From Pinirhizobacter soli (GTDB lineage Bacteria > Pseudomonadota > Gammaproteobacteria > Xanthomonadales > Rhodanobacteraceae), in contig NZ_JADZLQ010000001.1 in the NCBI RefSeq assembly GCF_015905305.1, forward strand, positions 496,001 through 560,000: a stretch of 64,000 nucleotides of DNA, read 5' to 3'. The first letter of the stretch is position 1. Every line of letters starts with the position of its first letter. Made by a program: the position numbers and the translations under genes. Under the pieces are notes generated by a model. The model made no database searches, was not told the DNA's origin, and was given only the letters and a program-made list of their open reading frames with translations. Shown here piece after piece: positions 38,714 through 55,541 of this stretch.

Positions 38714-38799
38714 GGTTCCCCAGGATTCCCTGACTGGCTGCGTGCAACGTTAGCAGGTCGCGGGACGACCGTGAGGCCGTCCCGCTTCCCGATGACGCT

Positions 38800-40473
38800 T
38801 TAGTCGGCCTTGTTGAACTGCTCCTTGAGCAGCGCGCCGAGCTTGGTCGTGCCACCGGCAGCCGAGCCGTAATCGGCCATGGCGTCGGCGACGTCTTCCT
38901 CGTCCTTGGCGCGGATCGACAGCTGCAGCTGGCGGCCCTTGCGGTCCATGCCGGTGAACTTGGCCTCGACCGCATCGCCCACCTTCAGGTGCTGGGTAGC
39001 GTCGTCGATGCGCTCCTTGGCGATGTCGTTGGCGCGGAGGTAACCCTCGACGCCCTCGCCCAGGTCGATCACCGCACCCTTGGCGTCCACTTCCTTCACG
39101 GTACCGTTAAGGATGGTGCCGCGCGGGTTGGTGGCCATGAACTGGCCGAACGGATCCTGCTCCATCTGCTTGATGCCGAGCGAGATGCGCTCGCGCTCTG
39201 GATCGACCGCAAGCACCACGGCCTCGACTTCGTCGCCCTTCTTGAAGTTGCGGACGAGGTCTTCACCCGACACCTGCCAGGAGATGTCCGACAGGTGCAC
39301 CAGGCCATCGATACCGCCTTCCAGGCCGATGAAGATGCCGAAGTCGGTGATCGACTTGATCTGGCCGGAAACCTTGTCGCCCTTCTTGTGCATGGCGGCG
39401 AAAGCTTCCCACGGGTTGGAACGGGTCTGCTTGATACCCAGCGAGATGCGGCGACGCTCTTCATCGACGTCCAGCACCATCACTTCGGTTTCGTCACCGA
39501 CCTGCACGACCTTGGCCGGGTTGACGTTCTTGTTGGTCCAGTCCATTTCCGAAACGTGCACCAGGCCTTCGACGCCCGGCTCGATCTCGACGAAACAGCC
39601 GTAATCGGTGACGTTGGAGACCTTGCCGAACAGGCGGCTGCCGACCGGGTAGCGGCGGGCAATGGCGACCCACGGGTCGTCGCCCAGCTGCTTCAGGCCC
39701 AGCGAAACGCGGTTGCGCTCGCGGTCGTACTTGAGCACGCGGACGTCCAGCTCGTCGCCGACGTTGACCACTTCGGACGGATGGCGCACGCGCTTCCAGG
39801 CCATGTCGGTGATGTGCAGCAGGCCATCGATACCGCCGAGGTCGACGAATGCGCCGTAGTCGGTGAGGTTCTTGACCACGCCCTTGACCACTGCACCCTC
39901 GGTGAGGCGCTCAAGCAGCTTCTCGCGCTCTTCGGAGAACTCGGTCTCGACGACGGCGCGGCGGCTGACCACAACGTTGTTGCGCTTGCGGTCGAGCTTG
40001 ATGATCTTGAACTCGAGGTCCTTGCCTTCCAGGTAAACCGGATCGCGGACCGGGCGCACGTCGACCAGCGAGCCCGGCAGGAATGCGCGGACGTCCTTGA
40101 TGTCGACAGTGAAACCACCCTTGACCTTGCCGGAGATCTTGCCGGTGATGGTCTCTTCCTTCTCGAAAGCCTGCTCGAGGTCGTCCCACACCATCGAACG
40201 CTTGGCCTTCTCACGCGAGAGCTTGGTCTCGCCGAAGCCGTCTTCGAGCGCGTCAAGGGCAACCTTGACCTCATCGCCCACTTCCACTTCCAACACGCCC
40301 TGCTCATCGCGGAACTGCTCGATGGGGACGATGCCTTCGCTCTTGAGGCCGGCGTTGATCACGACGACGTCGTTACGGATCTCGACCACGATGCCGGTGA
40401 CGATGGCACCAGGCTTCAGCTTGGAAATGGCCTGCTGGCTCTGTTCAAACAGTTCGGCGAAACTTTCAGTCAT
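38800..40473 (-). CDS. rpsA: 30S ribosomal protein S1
   Basis: 557 residues from ATG 40473 ([22 protein letters not shown]), the length of E. coli S1. Six S1 OB-fold repeats are visible, each with [31 protein letters not shown]-like cores. S1 binds mRNA leaders and helps initiation at weak ribosome-binding sites. Lies between cmk and ihfB in the conserved order. Confidence 0.98.
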   Translation of the reverse strand: MTESFAELFEQSQQAISKLKPGAIVTGIVVEIRNDVVVINAGLKSEGIVPIEQFRDEQGVLEVEVGDEVKVALDALEDGFGETKLSREKAKRSMVWDDLEQAFEKEETITGKISGKVKGGFTVDIKDVRAFLPGSLVDVRPVRDPVYLEGKDLEFKIIKLDRKRNNVVVSRRAVVETEFSEEREKLLERLTEGAVVKGVVKNLTDYGAFVDLGGIDGLLHITDMAWKRVRHPSEVVNVGDELDVRVLKYDRERNRVSLGLKQLGDDPWVAIARRYPVGSRLFGKVSNVTDYGCFVEIEPGVEGLVHVSEMDWTNKNVNPAKVVQVGDETEVMVLDVDEERRRISLGIKQTRSNPWEAFAAMHKKGDKVSGQIKSITDFGIFIGLEGGIDGLVHLSDISWQVSGEDLVRNFKKGDEVEAVVLAVDPERERISLGIKQMEQDPFGQFMATNPRGTILNGTVKEVDAKGAVIDLGEGVEGYLRANDIAKERIDDATQHLKVGDAVEAKFTGMDRKGRQLQLSIRAKDEEDVADAMADYGSAAGGTTKLGALLKEQFNKAD

Positions 40474-40594
40474 GTGGATTCCAGGGTTGTACGAGGTCGG
40501 GCCCGCCACGGTTTTGATGCGTGGATGAGGCTTGCGACCCACCGGTCATGGGCGGCTGGGAGTTGTTTAAAGTCCCCGGCCACCGTTGGCTAAA

Positions 40595-40612
40595 CCCATG
40601 CCGCGGCATGGG
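40595..40612 (-). other. Perfect 18-bp palindrome between cmk and rpsA
   Basis: CCCATGCCGCGGCATGGG is self-complementary and can form a 7-bp stem with a CGCG loop. Read from cmk it is followed by TTTA, so it could be a weak terminator or an attenuator in the rpsA leader. The surrounding 163-base gap presumably contains the rpsA promoter. Confidence 0.4.
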
Positions 40613-40636
40613 CGTTGATGCCACCGTTCGTTCCCG

Positions 40637-41317
40637 CTAGGGACGGACGATGGCGAATACTTTTGCTACGACGGTGTCGATGGACAGGCCCGTGGTGTCG
40701 ATGGTGATGGCATCATCGGCGGCCCGGAGCGGCGCCACGGCGCGGGAAGCATCGCGCTCGTCGCGCGCTTCGATCTCGCGTAACAGATTGGCAAGTGTAA
40801 CGCCCAGCCCCTTATCCTTCAACTGCTTATAGCGTCTTTTCGCCCTTTCGGCCGCGGAAGCCGTAAGAAATACCTTAAACGCAGCTTCCGGGAAGATGAC
40901 GGTGCCCATATCCCGGCCGTCGGCCACTAGTCCCGGCGCCTTGCGGAACCCCAGCTGCAGCTGTACCAGGGCCTGGCGGACCGCCGGGATGGCGGCAATC
41001 GCCGAGGCGGCGGCGCCGGCGGTTTCGGTGCGAAGTTCGTCCGTGGCGTCATGCCCGTTCACCATGACCCGGGCAGGGTGGCCCTTGCCCGCGGCGACGA
41101 AACGGATCCGGGTGGTTTCCGCGCAGCGGGCGATGGCCTCGGCGTCGGAGAGGTCCAGGCCCTCGGCCCCGGCGGCGTAGCCGACCGCCCGGTAGAGGGC
41201 GCCTGAATCAAGCAGGTGCCAGCCCAGCTGTTCAGCCACCAGGGCGCTGATGGTGCCCTTGCCCGAGCCTGAAGGACCGTCGATCGTGAGTACGGGGACG
41301 GTCTTGGCAGTGGACAT
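40637..41317 (-). CDS. cmk: Cytidylate kinase
   Basis: 226 residues. Phosphorylates CMP and dCMP. The P-loop GPSGSGKGT is near the N-terminus, and [26 protein letters not shown] and [19 protein letters not shown] are canonical. cmk-rpsA-ihfB is a conserved gammaproteobacterial set. The last trehalose gene ends 60 bases upstream on the same strand. Confidence 0.96.
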   Translation of the reverse strand: MSTAKTVPVLTIDGPSGSGKGTISALVAEQLGWHLLDSGALYRAVGYAAGAEGLDLSDAEAIARCAETTRIRFVAAGKGHPARVMVNGHDATDELRTETAGAAASAIAAIPAVRQALVQLQLGFRKAPGLVADGRDMGTVIFPEAAFKVFLTASAAERAKRRYKQLKDKGLGVTLANLLREIEARDERDASRAVAPLRAADDAITIDTTGLSIDTVVAKVFAIVRP

Positions 41318-41377
41318 GGCAACCTTCGGCGGATATCAACGTCGCATGATATCGCGTTCGGCCACCGGCAGGCGCGT

Positions 41378-44038
41378 TCAGGCGACGGGCCGGCCGGTGG
41401 CGGCCCTGGCCGTCCTGCCCACACGGGTTCCGCCCTTGGCGCGCCGTTCGAATACCGCCACCACGCCGTCGCCCAGGAGCTCGCCGACCGCCTTGGCGCC
41501 CTCCCCGTGGACGGATCGGCCCGAAAAGGCCTCCTTCCATTGCCCCATCGGCCAGGCCAGGCTGGTTCCCGACCAGTGGACGGGATCCAGGCGCGGGGCG
41601 TCGGCTTCTTCGAGCCGGTGGGCAACATGGCGGGCCACCACGACAATCACGGCGCGCCGGGCATCGTGCCGTTCGAAGGCCACCACGTGCGCGGCGGCCG
41701 GCCCGGTAACGGCCAGCGCCCGATAGCCGCCCCGTGCGAACAACACCGGCAGGCGCGCGCGCAACGCCAGCAAGGTATGCACCACGTGCTGCTTGATGCG
41801 GCCGTCCCGCCAATGCGGCAGGAGATCGGCGTAGCTACCCTGCCCCAGGCTCGCAGCCCGAGCCGCGTAATCCACCAGGCGACGGTTGTCCGGGTCGACC
41901 AGGCTGAAGTCCCAATACTCCGTACCCTGGTAGATGTCGGGAACTCCAGGCGTGGTGAGGTGCAGCACGGCCTGGGCCAGTCCGTTGGCGGCACCTGGCA
42001 CCGCGAGCGACGCCGCGGCTTCCTCCAGCTCGGCAACAAACCCCTCATCGGCCATCACCGCGGCCAGGAACGCCTTGCAGGCTTCCTCGTAGGGCTCGTT
42101 CGGATCGGTCCAGCGGGTACGCCGCTTGGCCTCGCGCAGCGCCTTCATCTGCCAGGCTTCGATGCGGCTGACGAATGCTGCACGAGGTTCGGTCTCTACG
42201 AGCGGCCACGCTCCCAACAGCATCTGGTACAGCATCAGTTCGTCCACCGGGGTCGGCGCCAGCCGGCCGTCGATGGGACGTTTGTACGGCACGTGCCGCT
42301 CGCGCCAGGCGGTGGCCTGGCTTTGCCACCACGATGCGCGTTCGGACAGCACGGCAAGGCGCATGCGAAGGTCCGCACCGCGTTTGTGGTCGTGCGTGGC
42401 CGTGGTGATCATGTTGCGCGGGAAGGATTCGGCGCGATGTTGGCAGCGCGCGTGGAAAGCCGGCGGCTCGATGGCGATGACATCCGGATCGGCACCCACT
42501 TCGTTGCGCGACAGCAGGCGCCCGTAACGATAACCCGCTGTGTCTTCCACGGCCTTGGCGGCCACGGGCGACGTCGCCTGCTGGAACACCGCGATGGCTT
42601 TCTCTCGCGCGCGCCGCACGGCTCCCGGGGGAAGCTGCCGCGGCGCCTGGCCCCCGAGCCACTGGCCAACCTCCACCAGCAAGGCGTGGTCTTCCGGCCG
42701 CAGCACGCGGATCGCGCCCTCGATCGCACGGGTGAACACGACCTCGTCGATAGCGTCGCGGCCCGCGCCGCCGGCATAGGTGCGGTACACGGGAAAGTGC
42801 ACCAACAACTCGCGTAGTACGCGGCGGATCGCCGCCTCGCTGACATCGCGCGTGGCGAGGGTGGCGCGCGCGGCCGAGAACAGCGCGCGAGAGGTCCGCG
42901 CCAGTTCCGATTCGAAGCTGTCCACCAGGATCTGCCGGCGCGCCGCGTGGGCATAACGGACGAAACCCGCGGTGTCGCCGCTGGCGGACGTCCACAATGC
43001 GGTGAGGTCGGCGCGGCCGGCTTCGTCGTGCAACAACGCAGACACTTCATCCATGAACTCATAGCCGGTGGTGCCGTCCACGCGCCAGTCCGCGCGCAGG
43101 TCTTCATCCATGGCAAGGATCTTCTCCACCACCAGGTATGCCGTGCGCGGCGCCCCGGCCGGCCGCTGCCGGCGCAGAAGGTCCAGGCGGTTGCGCAACT
43201 GCCGGCAGTAGCGGCGCGGACTGGCTAGCCCATCGACGTGGTCGCAGCGCACGCCATCGATCAGGCCTTCGGCATACAGGCGGAACACCAGGGCGTGGGT
43301 ATCTTCGAATACGCGCACGCTCTCCTGGCGCAGGCCGGCCAGCTCGTTGATGTCGAAGAAGCGCCGGTAGTTCACCAGGTCGCTGGCAAGCTTCCACAGG
43401 GCCAGGCGATAGTGCTGCCGGTCGATCAGTGCATCAAGCGCCTGGCGCCCTTCGTCGGTGCCATGGTGGTGCATGGCCAGCGCATCGCCCTGGATATCGT
43501 TCAGGCGCTTCTGGTCGCCCGGCGCGATGGGTAATTCGGCGTCGTATACGCGCAGCGCGAAGGTATCGCCATGCCGTACCAGTGCGATGTGGCCGCCGTG
43601 CAGCACGTCGAAATACGATTCACCCAGGATCGGCAGCAACACGCGGCCGCGCACGAGCGGATCAGGCGCCGTCCATTCGATGTCGAAATACCCGGCGTAG
43701 CGGCTCTCCCGACCCTTGGCCAGCACATCCATCCACCACGCGTTTTCCGGACCCACGCCCATGTGGTTGGGCACGATGTCCAGGATCAATCCCATGTCGT
43801 GCGCGCGAAGTGCCGCCACCAGCCGGCGCAGCGCAGGTTCCCCGCCGATCTCGGGGTTGATCGCATGGCAATCGATCACGTCGTAGCCGTGGGTGGAGCC
43901 CTTGCGTGCAGCCAGGATCGGCGAGGCATAAAGGTGGCTTACGCCAAGGCGGGCGAAGTAGCCCACCTGGGCTGCGGCATCGTCGAGGGTGAAACCTGCA
44001 TGGAACTGCACCCTGGCGGTGGCGCGCGGCGTGGTCAT
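41378..44038 (-). CDS. treY: Malto-oligosyltrehalose synthase
   Basis: 886 residues from ATG 44038 (MTTPRATARVQFHAGFTLDDAAAQVGYFARLG). This GH13 enzyme isomerises the reducing-end glucose of maltodextrin to a trehalosyl unit. Catalytic residues are visible in GVRCDHVDGL (nucleophile), LVVEKILAMDE (acid/base) and MITTATHDHKRG (third aspartate). The start overlaps the malQ stop by ATGA. With TreZ it releases trehalose from glucan. Last gene of the operon. Confidence 0.95.
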   Translation of the reverse strand: MTTPRATARVQFHAGFTLDDAAAQVGYFARLGVSHLYASPILAARKGSTHGYDVIDCHAINPEIGGEPALRRLVAALRAHDMGLILDIVPNHMGVGPENAWWMDVLAKGRESRYAGYFDIEWTAPDPLVRGRVLLPILGESYFDVLHGGHIALVRHGDTFALRVYDAELPIAPGDQKRLNDIQGDALAMHHHGTDEGRQALDALIDRQHYRLALWKLASDLVNYRRFFDINELAGLRQESVRVFEDTHALVFRLYAEGLIDGVRCDHVDGLASPRRYCRQLRNRLDLLRRQRPAGAPRTAYLVVEKILAMDEDLRADWRVDGTTGYEFMDEVSALLHDEAGRADLTALWTSASGDTAGFVRYAHAARRQILVDSFESELARTSRALFSAARATLATRDVSEAAIRRVLRELLVHFPVYRTYAGGAGRDAIDEVVFTRAIEGAIRVLRPEDHALLVEVGQWLGGQAPRQLPPGAVRRAREKAIAVFQQATSPVAAKAVEDTAGYRYGRLLSRNEVGADPDVIAIEPPAFHARCQHRAESFPRNMITTATHDHKRGADLRMRLAVLSERASWWQSQATAWRERHVPYKRPIDGRLAPTPVDELMLYQMLLGAWPLVETEPRAAFVSRIEAWQMKALREAKRRTRWTDPNEPYEEACKAFLAAVMADEGFVAELEEAAASLAVPGAANGLAQAVLHLTTPGVPDIYQGTEYWDFSLVDPDNRRLVDYAARAASLGQGSYADLLPHWRDGRIKQHVVHTLLALRARLPVLFARGGYRALAVTGPAAAHVVAFERHDARRAVIVVVARHVAHRLEEADAPRLDPVHWSGTSLAWPMGQWKEAFSGRSVHGEGAKAVGELLGDGVVAVFERRAKGGTRVGRTARAATGRPVA

Positions 44039-46125
44039 CCGCCGCGCCTGCTGCGTGCGGCGGCGGCACAGGTCGCTTGTGCGATCGGTTGGGCGAACAC
44101 CATGGCCGCATCGCCCGGCAGGCGTCGACGCCAGTTCGGATGCGTCGCGTCCGTCGGGCCGGGGAGATTCGGCTGATCGGGCAAGGCAAGGATGTCTTCG
44201 ATGGGAAACATCGCCAGCGGCGCGGGTGCCCTGGCGACATGGGCGACGGCGGCGACAACCACCGGCCAGGTATCTTCCGGGGGTGGTGGCGCCCATTCGT
44301 CCTGTGCCGCGCCCGAGGCGCACATCGACCGCCACAAGGCACTGCGTTCGCGCGAACGCTGGCTGTGTTCGTCGTTCACCGGATCGCCAAGCCCTGCCAT
44401 TTCACGCTGGCGGATGTCGTTGCCGCCCCACCAACCCGAGACGGTGGCCACATCGTGGGTGCCGGTGGTCGCCACGGCCGATTCGGACCAATAGGAAGGT
44501 GCGATGAAGCCACCGTCGGCGGCGCGCTCGAACCACAGCACGCGAAGGCCCATCACGCCGGTGCCGGCAATGCGGCTACGGAAATCGCTGGGCACGGTGC
44601 CCAGGTCCTCGCCGATCACGATGGCGCGATGCAGGTGCGATTCCAGTGCCACCAGGCGAAGCATGTCTTCCAGTGGATAGCGCACGTAGGCGCCCTCGGT
44701 GGCCGCGGCGCCATGCGGCACCATCCACAGGCGGCGCAGGCCCAGGACATGATCGATGCGCACGCCGCCGGCGCTGCGCAGGGCCGCGCGCAACAGGCCG
44801 ATGAAGCCGGCAAAACCTTCGCTTTGCAGGGCGAGCGGCGAGTAGGTGGTCAGGCCCCAATCCTGCCCCAGGCGGTTGAGCGCATCCGGGGGCGCCCCGA
44901 CCGAAAGCCCGTGGATCATTTCGCGGTGATGGCTCCATGCCTGGCTGCCACCGCCATCGGTACCCACGGCAAGGTCCGCGACAAGCCCGATCGACATGCC
45001 CGCATCGATCGCGGCACGTTGGGCGTCGTCCAGGCCCCGCCGTGCCAGGTATTGGCAGAAGGCGTGGAAAGCTACTTCGCGCGCATGGTCGCGGGCGAAG
45101 GCGATGACGGCGGGCGATGACGGATCGTGGAATTCAGCGGGCCACGCCTGCCAACCGCCGGGCCGCCCTTCGCGGTGGAAGTGCGCCTGCAAGGCCTCGA
45201 AGCGTGCATGGCGTTCCAGAGGCTCGCCCTCGGCGCGGCGGAAGGTCTCCAGCGTCTGGCCCATGGCCATATCGGTCGAGGCCCACTCGAACACCGACCG
45301 CAACAGCGTATTACGCACGCGCGCCGCGCGCGGCCAGTCGACCAGGTCTTCCGCTTCCAGCGCCGCCATCTCCGCCGCCAGCTCATGCGATGCGATCAAC
45401 GAGCGCAACACATCGGGGCCGCAAGCCGCACCCGGGTCCACGTGCAAGGCATTGAGGAACAGGCGGCTCGATGGCGCGTAGGGGCTATAGCGCTCGGGCG
45501 ACGCGGCGAACATCGCATGCACCGGGCTGATCGCCATGGCATCGGCGCCCTGCCCCCGTGCTGCGGTTACCATCTGCGCCAGCGTCGTGAAGTCGCCCAG
45601 CCCTCCGTCGCCTGCGCGCCGCAGCGCGCCCATCTGCACGCCGATACCCCAGGGGCGTGGCCGGCCGCGGGTAAGGTTCGCCACGCCAAAGGCACGCGGC
45701 GGCGCCACCGCCACCGTGACCTCTTCCGCGCCCAGGGCAAGGGTGTAATAACCAGGCTTGTCGGGCGCGGTAAGGCCTCCCTTGCCTGCGGGAAGCGAAC
45801 CTTCAGCTTCCTGGAGGTCTTCGCCATACCGGGCCTTCAGGCGCCAGGAGCGATCCATGCGCGCGGAGGGCACGGCGATCCTTCCACCCACGTCCACGGT
45901 AAGCAGCGGCGGAAGCCGGTCGCTTTCGCGTGCCATGCGCAGGCGCTCGCGGCTGTTGCGAATGTCCGCCTGGGTATCGGCCGGCACGCCGAAAGCGGCA
46001 AGGACGGTACGCAAGGTATCCACCTGCACACGTTGCGGCATGCCTTCGGCGTCCTGCCAGCCAATCACGACGTTGGCTTCTTCGGCAAGGGCGGCCAGCT
46101 CAGGATCGATGCGAGTGCTGCTCAT
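44035..46125 (-). CDS. malQ: 4-alpha-glucanotransferase
   Basis: 696 residues. GH77 amylomaltase that disproportionates maltodextrins. The motif GVRIDHVLGLRRLWMVP holds the nucleophile, GEDLGTVP the acid/base and GTHDVATVSGWWGGNDI the third acid. An N-terminal extension of about 130 residues with a beta domain precedes the barrel, as in E. coli MalQ. In this operon it can lengthen short dextrins left by debranching or by TreYZ. Overlaps treZ and treY by 4 bases each. Confidence 0.94.
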   Translation of the reverse strand: MSSTRIDPELAALAEEANVVIGWQDAEGMPQRVQVDTLRTVLAAFGVPADTQADIRNSRERLRMARESDRLPPLLTVDVGGRIAVPSARMDRSWRLKARYGEDLQEAEGSLPAGKGGLTAPDKPGYYTLALGAEEVTVAVAPPRAFGVANLTRGRPRPWGIGVQMGALRRAGDGGLGDFTTLAQMVTAARGQGADAMAISPVHAMFAASPERYSPYAPSSRLFLNALHVDPGAACGPDVLRSLIASHELAAEMAALEAEDLVDWPRAARVRNTLLRSVFEWASTDMAMGQTLETFRRAEGEPLERHARFEALQAHFHREGRPGGWQAWPAEFHDPSSPAVIAFARDHAREVAFHAFCQYLARRGLDDAQRAAIDAGMSIGLVADLAVGTDGGGSQAWSHHREMIHGLSVGAPPDALNRLGQDWGLTTYSPLALQSEGFAGFIGLLRAALRSAGGVRIDHVLGLRRLWMVPHGAAATEGAYVRYPLEDMLRLVALESHLHRAIVIGEDLGTVPSDFRSRIAGTGVMGLRVLWFERAADGGFIAPSYWSESAVATTGTHDVATVSGWWGGNDIRQREMAGLGDPVNDEHSQRSRERSALWRSMCASGAAQDEWAPPPPEDTWPVVVAAVAHVARAPAPLAMFPIEDILALPDQPNLPGPTDATHPNWRRRLPGDAAMVFAQPIAQATCAAAARSRRGG

Positions 46126-47863
46126 GGATTTTCCAGATAAGCCAGGGTGGAGCGGGCGGCCAGCTGGCCGCGGCTTAGCGACGAGCGCGCTTCTTCGTTG
46201 CCCTCGAGCCAGATGGCGTCATCGGCGGCGCGCACATGGCAGGGGATCGCATCGCCGAGGTTGCACACGATTACCAGGCGGCGCGCGCCAAGTGTCCAGC
46301 GTGCCACCAATGCGCGGTCGCCCAATGCCTGGGCGCCGAGCGAGGACGCCGTGGGAAGGGTCGGCACCAGCCATTCGTGACGCAGCCGAAGAAGCCTGGC
46401 GATACGCGCTTCCACGGCTCGATCGGCCTCGTCCGGCAGGCTGTCGTCGAATGTCCGGCGCTCATTGGGATCGGGTACCGGCATGTGGTCGCCGTATTTC
46501 TCGAAGCGGGCAAATTCACGCCGGCGGCCTTCGCGCACCGCCTTGCGCAATTCGTCGGTCTGGTGGTCGGTGAAGAACAGGAACGGTGCGTGGCTGCCGC
46601 GCTCCTCGCCCATGAACAGCAGCGGCACGAAGGGCGACAACAGCAGCAGCGCCGTGGCCGCGGCGAGGGTTTCGGGGTGAGCCAGGCGCGTCAGCCGTTC
46701 GCCATGGGCGCGATTGCCCACCTGGTCGTGGTTCTGCAGGAAGTTGACGAAGCGCAAAGGCGAAAGGTGCTTGCTCGGTTCACCGCGCGCCTTGCCTTCC
46801 ATTTCCTCGCCCTGGTAAATAAAGCCCTCGCCCATGCAACGCACTAGCATCGACATCGGGTCGTTGGCGTACCAGGCGTAATAACCGTCTGTCTCGCCGG
46901 AAAGCAGCACATGCATGGCGTGGTGGAAATCGTCGTTCCACTGGGCATCGAACACGCCTTCGGCGAGGAAACCCGCCTGGTTGGCCTCGTTCTCCAGCAC
47001 CAGGTGCACATGGCGATCGTCGCTTATCCCGGCACGGATACGCGGACCCAGCGCACGAAGCCAGGCGTCGTTGTTGATCGAATGCACGGCATCGAAACGC
47101 AGCCCGTCGAATCGGTACTCGTTCAGCCAGTACAGCGCGTTGTGCACGAAGTAGTCGCCCACCGCCGGCACGCCCACGTCGATGGCGGCGCCCCAGGGCG
47201 TATGCGCCGAGGTATCGAAGAAAGGTCGGGCATAGGCGTGCAGGTACGCGCCATCGGGACCGAAGTGGTTGTACACCACATCCAGGAACACCATCAGGCC
47301 CAGGCCGTGGGCCTGGTCGATCAGCTGCTTCAATTCATCGGGCCGGCCATAAGCCGCGGCCGGAGCGTAGGGCAGTACGCCGTCGTAGCCCCAATTGCGA
47401 CTGCCTGGAAATTCAGCGACGGGCATCAGTTCCACGGCGGTGATGCCCATGCGTGCCAGCCGGGGGAGTTCGGCGGCGATACCGGCAAATCCACCCATCA
47501 CGCCGGCATGGATCTCGCAGAGCACCGTTTCGTGCCATGGCCGCCCGCGCCAGTCGGCGTGCCGCCAGTGGTAGCTGCGCGGGTCCACCACCACGCTCCA
47601 GCCATGCACGTCGCCATCGTGCTGGGCGCGCGAAGCCGGGTCGGGCACGGCAAGGCCATCGGGCAGCACGAAGCGGTAACGGGTGCCGGCGCCCAAAGGC
47701 ATGGTGCACTCGTGCCAGCCGTCGCCGATGGTGTCCATCGGCGCCATATCCTGCCCATCGACAGCCAGCTGAACGCTCGAGGCGTCCGGTGCCCACAGTC
47801 GAAAGCGCGTGGCTGCGCCATCGTCTGCCAGGGCGGCGCCATAGGGCATTTCGTGTCCAGCCA

Positions 47864-47864
<1 letters not shown>
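46122..47864 (-). CDS. treZ: Malto-oligosyltrehalose trehalohydrolase
   Basis: 580 residues from ATG 47864, which overlaps the glgX stop as TGATG. The N-terminal CBM48-like domain (TRFRLWAPDASSVQLAVDG) precedes a GH13 barrel with FDGLRFDAVHSINND (nucleophile), LVLENEANQAGF (acid/base) and FLQNHDQVGNRAHGER. It cleaves trehalose from the trehalosyl end made by TreY. The upstream in-frame extension inside glgX is rejected. Confidence 0.94.
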
Positions 47865-49975
<2,111 letters not shown>

Positions 49976-50022
49976 GGAAGGCCTTTAATGGAAGGAGTGT
50001 GGTTGGCGTCCTGGCGTGGGTT

Positions 50023-52214
50023 CTAACCATCCAGGACAAAGATCACCGTGGACAGCGGCGGTAGGGTGAGGGCCACTGAATCGGGGTAGCCATGGGCCGG
50101 TTGCGGCGATGTTTCCACGCCGCCGTTGTTGCCCGCGTTGGACCCGCCATACTGCGCGGCATCGCTGTTGATCGCCTCGCGCCAGCGCCCGTGGTGCGGC
50201 ACGCCGATGCGATAGTCGTGGATGAGCGCCGGCGTGAAATTGCATACCACCAGCGCTGGCGGCGCGCCGTCGGCCATGCGCAGCCAGGCAAAGACACTGT
50301 TGCCCGCGTCATCGCCGACCACCCAACGGAAGCCGGAAGGCTCGGTGTCCTTCGCATGCAGCGCAGGGACGCCGGCGTAGGTACGGTTCAGGTCGCGCAC
50401 CAGTTTCTGCACGCCAAGGTGGAAGGGGTTGTCCAACAGATGCCAGGCGATCTGGTCGTCGTGGTTCCACTCTTGCGGCTGGCCCAGCTCGCCACCGTTG
50501 AACAGCAGCTTCTTGCCCGGGTGGGCCCACATGAAGCCGAAGTAGGCACGCAGGTTGGCGAACTTCTGCCAGTCATCGCCAGGCATGCGCCCGAGCAACG
50601 AACGCTTGCCGTGCACCACTTCATCGTGCGACAGCGGCAGCACGAACTTCTCCGAGTAGGCATACACCATGCCGAAGCTCATGTCGTTGTGATGCCAGCG
50701 GCGATGGATAGAGTCGCGCGACATGTATTGAAGCGTGTCGTGCATCCAGCCCATGTTCCATTTGAACGAGAAACCCAGGCCGCCCTGCTCCACCGGCGCG
50801 GTCACGCCGGGCCACGCTGTGGACTCCTCGGCGATGGTCAGCACACCGGGGTGCTTCTCGGCCACCACCTGGTTGAAGCGGCGCAGGAAGGCGATGGCTT
50901 CGAGGTTTTCCCGGCCGCCGTAGATGTTGGGCACCCACTCGCCGGCGTTGCGGCTGTAGTCGCGGTAGAGCATCGATGCCACCGCATCCACGCGCAGGCC
51001 ATCGATGTGGAAACGCTCAAGCCATGCCAGGCCGCTGGCGATCAGGAACCCCGACACCTCATTGCGCCCAAGGTTGTAGATCAACGTATTCCAGTCCTGG
51101 TGATAACCCTCCAGCGGATCGCCGTGTTCGTAAAGCGCGGTGCCGTCGAACTGCGCCAGGCCATGGGCATCGGTCGGGAAATGCGCCGGGACCCAGTCGA
51201 TCACTACGCCCACGCCCGCCTCGTGGCAGCGATCTACAAAGCGGGCGAAAGCCTCCGGCGGGCCGAAGCGCGACGTTGGCGCGAACTGCCCCAGGGGCTG
51301 GTAGCCCCACGAACCGCCGAAGGGATACTCGGAAATCGGCAGCAGTTCGATATGGGTGAAGCCCATGCCCACCACATAAGGAATCAGCCGCTCGCCCAGG
51401 CGGTCCCAATTGGGCACGTCGTTGGCGTGCTCACGCCACCAGGATCCGGCATGCAGCTCGTAGATCGACAGCGGCGCGTTGGCGGACTGCCGTGCGGCGC
51501 GGCCGTGCATCCAGGCCTCGTCGGTCCACTGGAACATCAGCGGATCGGCCACCACCGAGGCGGTCGCCGGCGGCTGTTCGGCCGACAGCGCTACCGGATC
51601 TGCCTTCTCGCGCACCACGCCATCGACGCCGCGCACCTGGAACTTGTAGCGCGCGCCGGGCATCAGTCCCGGGACGAACAGCTCCCACACCCCTGCCTCG
51701 CGGCACAGGCGCATGGGATTTCGCCGGCCGTCCCAGCCATTGAAGTCACCGATCACGCTCACCGACCGCGCGTTCGGCGCCCACACGGCAAAGCGCACGC
51801 CTTCGAAGCCGTCGATGGTCTTGGGCAAGGCGCCGAGCACGTCATACAGGCCTAGATGCTTGCCTTCGGCAAGAAGATACAGATCGAAATCCGACAGCAG
51901 CGGGCCGAAGCCGTAGCTATCGGCGATATCCTGGGTGCCCCCAGGCCAGCGGATGCGCAGACGGTAGGGACCGTCCTGGCCGAGCGTGCCGCTGAACAAC
52001 CCGCCCTCGCCTTCGGGGCTGAGTTCCGCGATCGCCTCGCCACGCCCGTCGATCGCCTGCACGCTTTCGGCGCCGGGTTGCAGTGCACGCAACACGCGCG
52101 TCGCGCCATTGCCATGGGCGCCGAGCACGGCGAAGGGATCGCCATGCGTGCCATTGAGCAAGCTGGCGCGTTCGGCTTCGTCGATCGGCGGCGCGTGCGG
52201 TCGGAAGGGAGCGG

Positions 52215-52218
<4 letters not shown>
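50023..52218 (-). CDS. glgB: 1,4-alpha-glucan branching enzyme
   Basis: 731 residues, full length. Two N-terminal beta domains (about 1-220, the second with [27 protein letters not shown]) precede the GH13 barrel: [19 protein letters not shown] (nucleophile), [14 protein letters not shown] (acid/base) and [12 protein letters not shown]. It makes alpha-1,6 branches in the glucan extended by GlgE. The start overlaps the treS-mak stop by ATGA. Confidence 0.97.
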
Positions 52219-55538
<3,320 letters not shown>

Positions 55539-55541
55539 CGC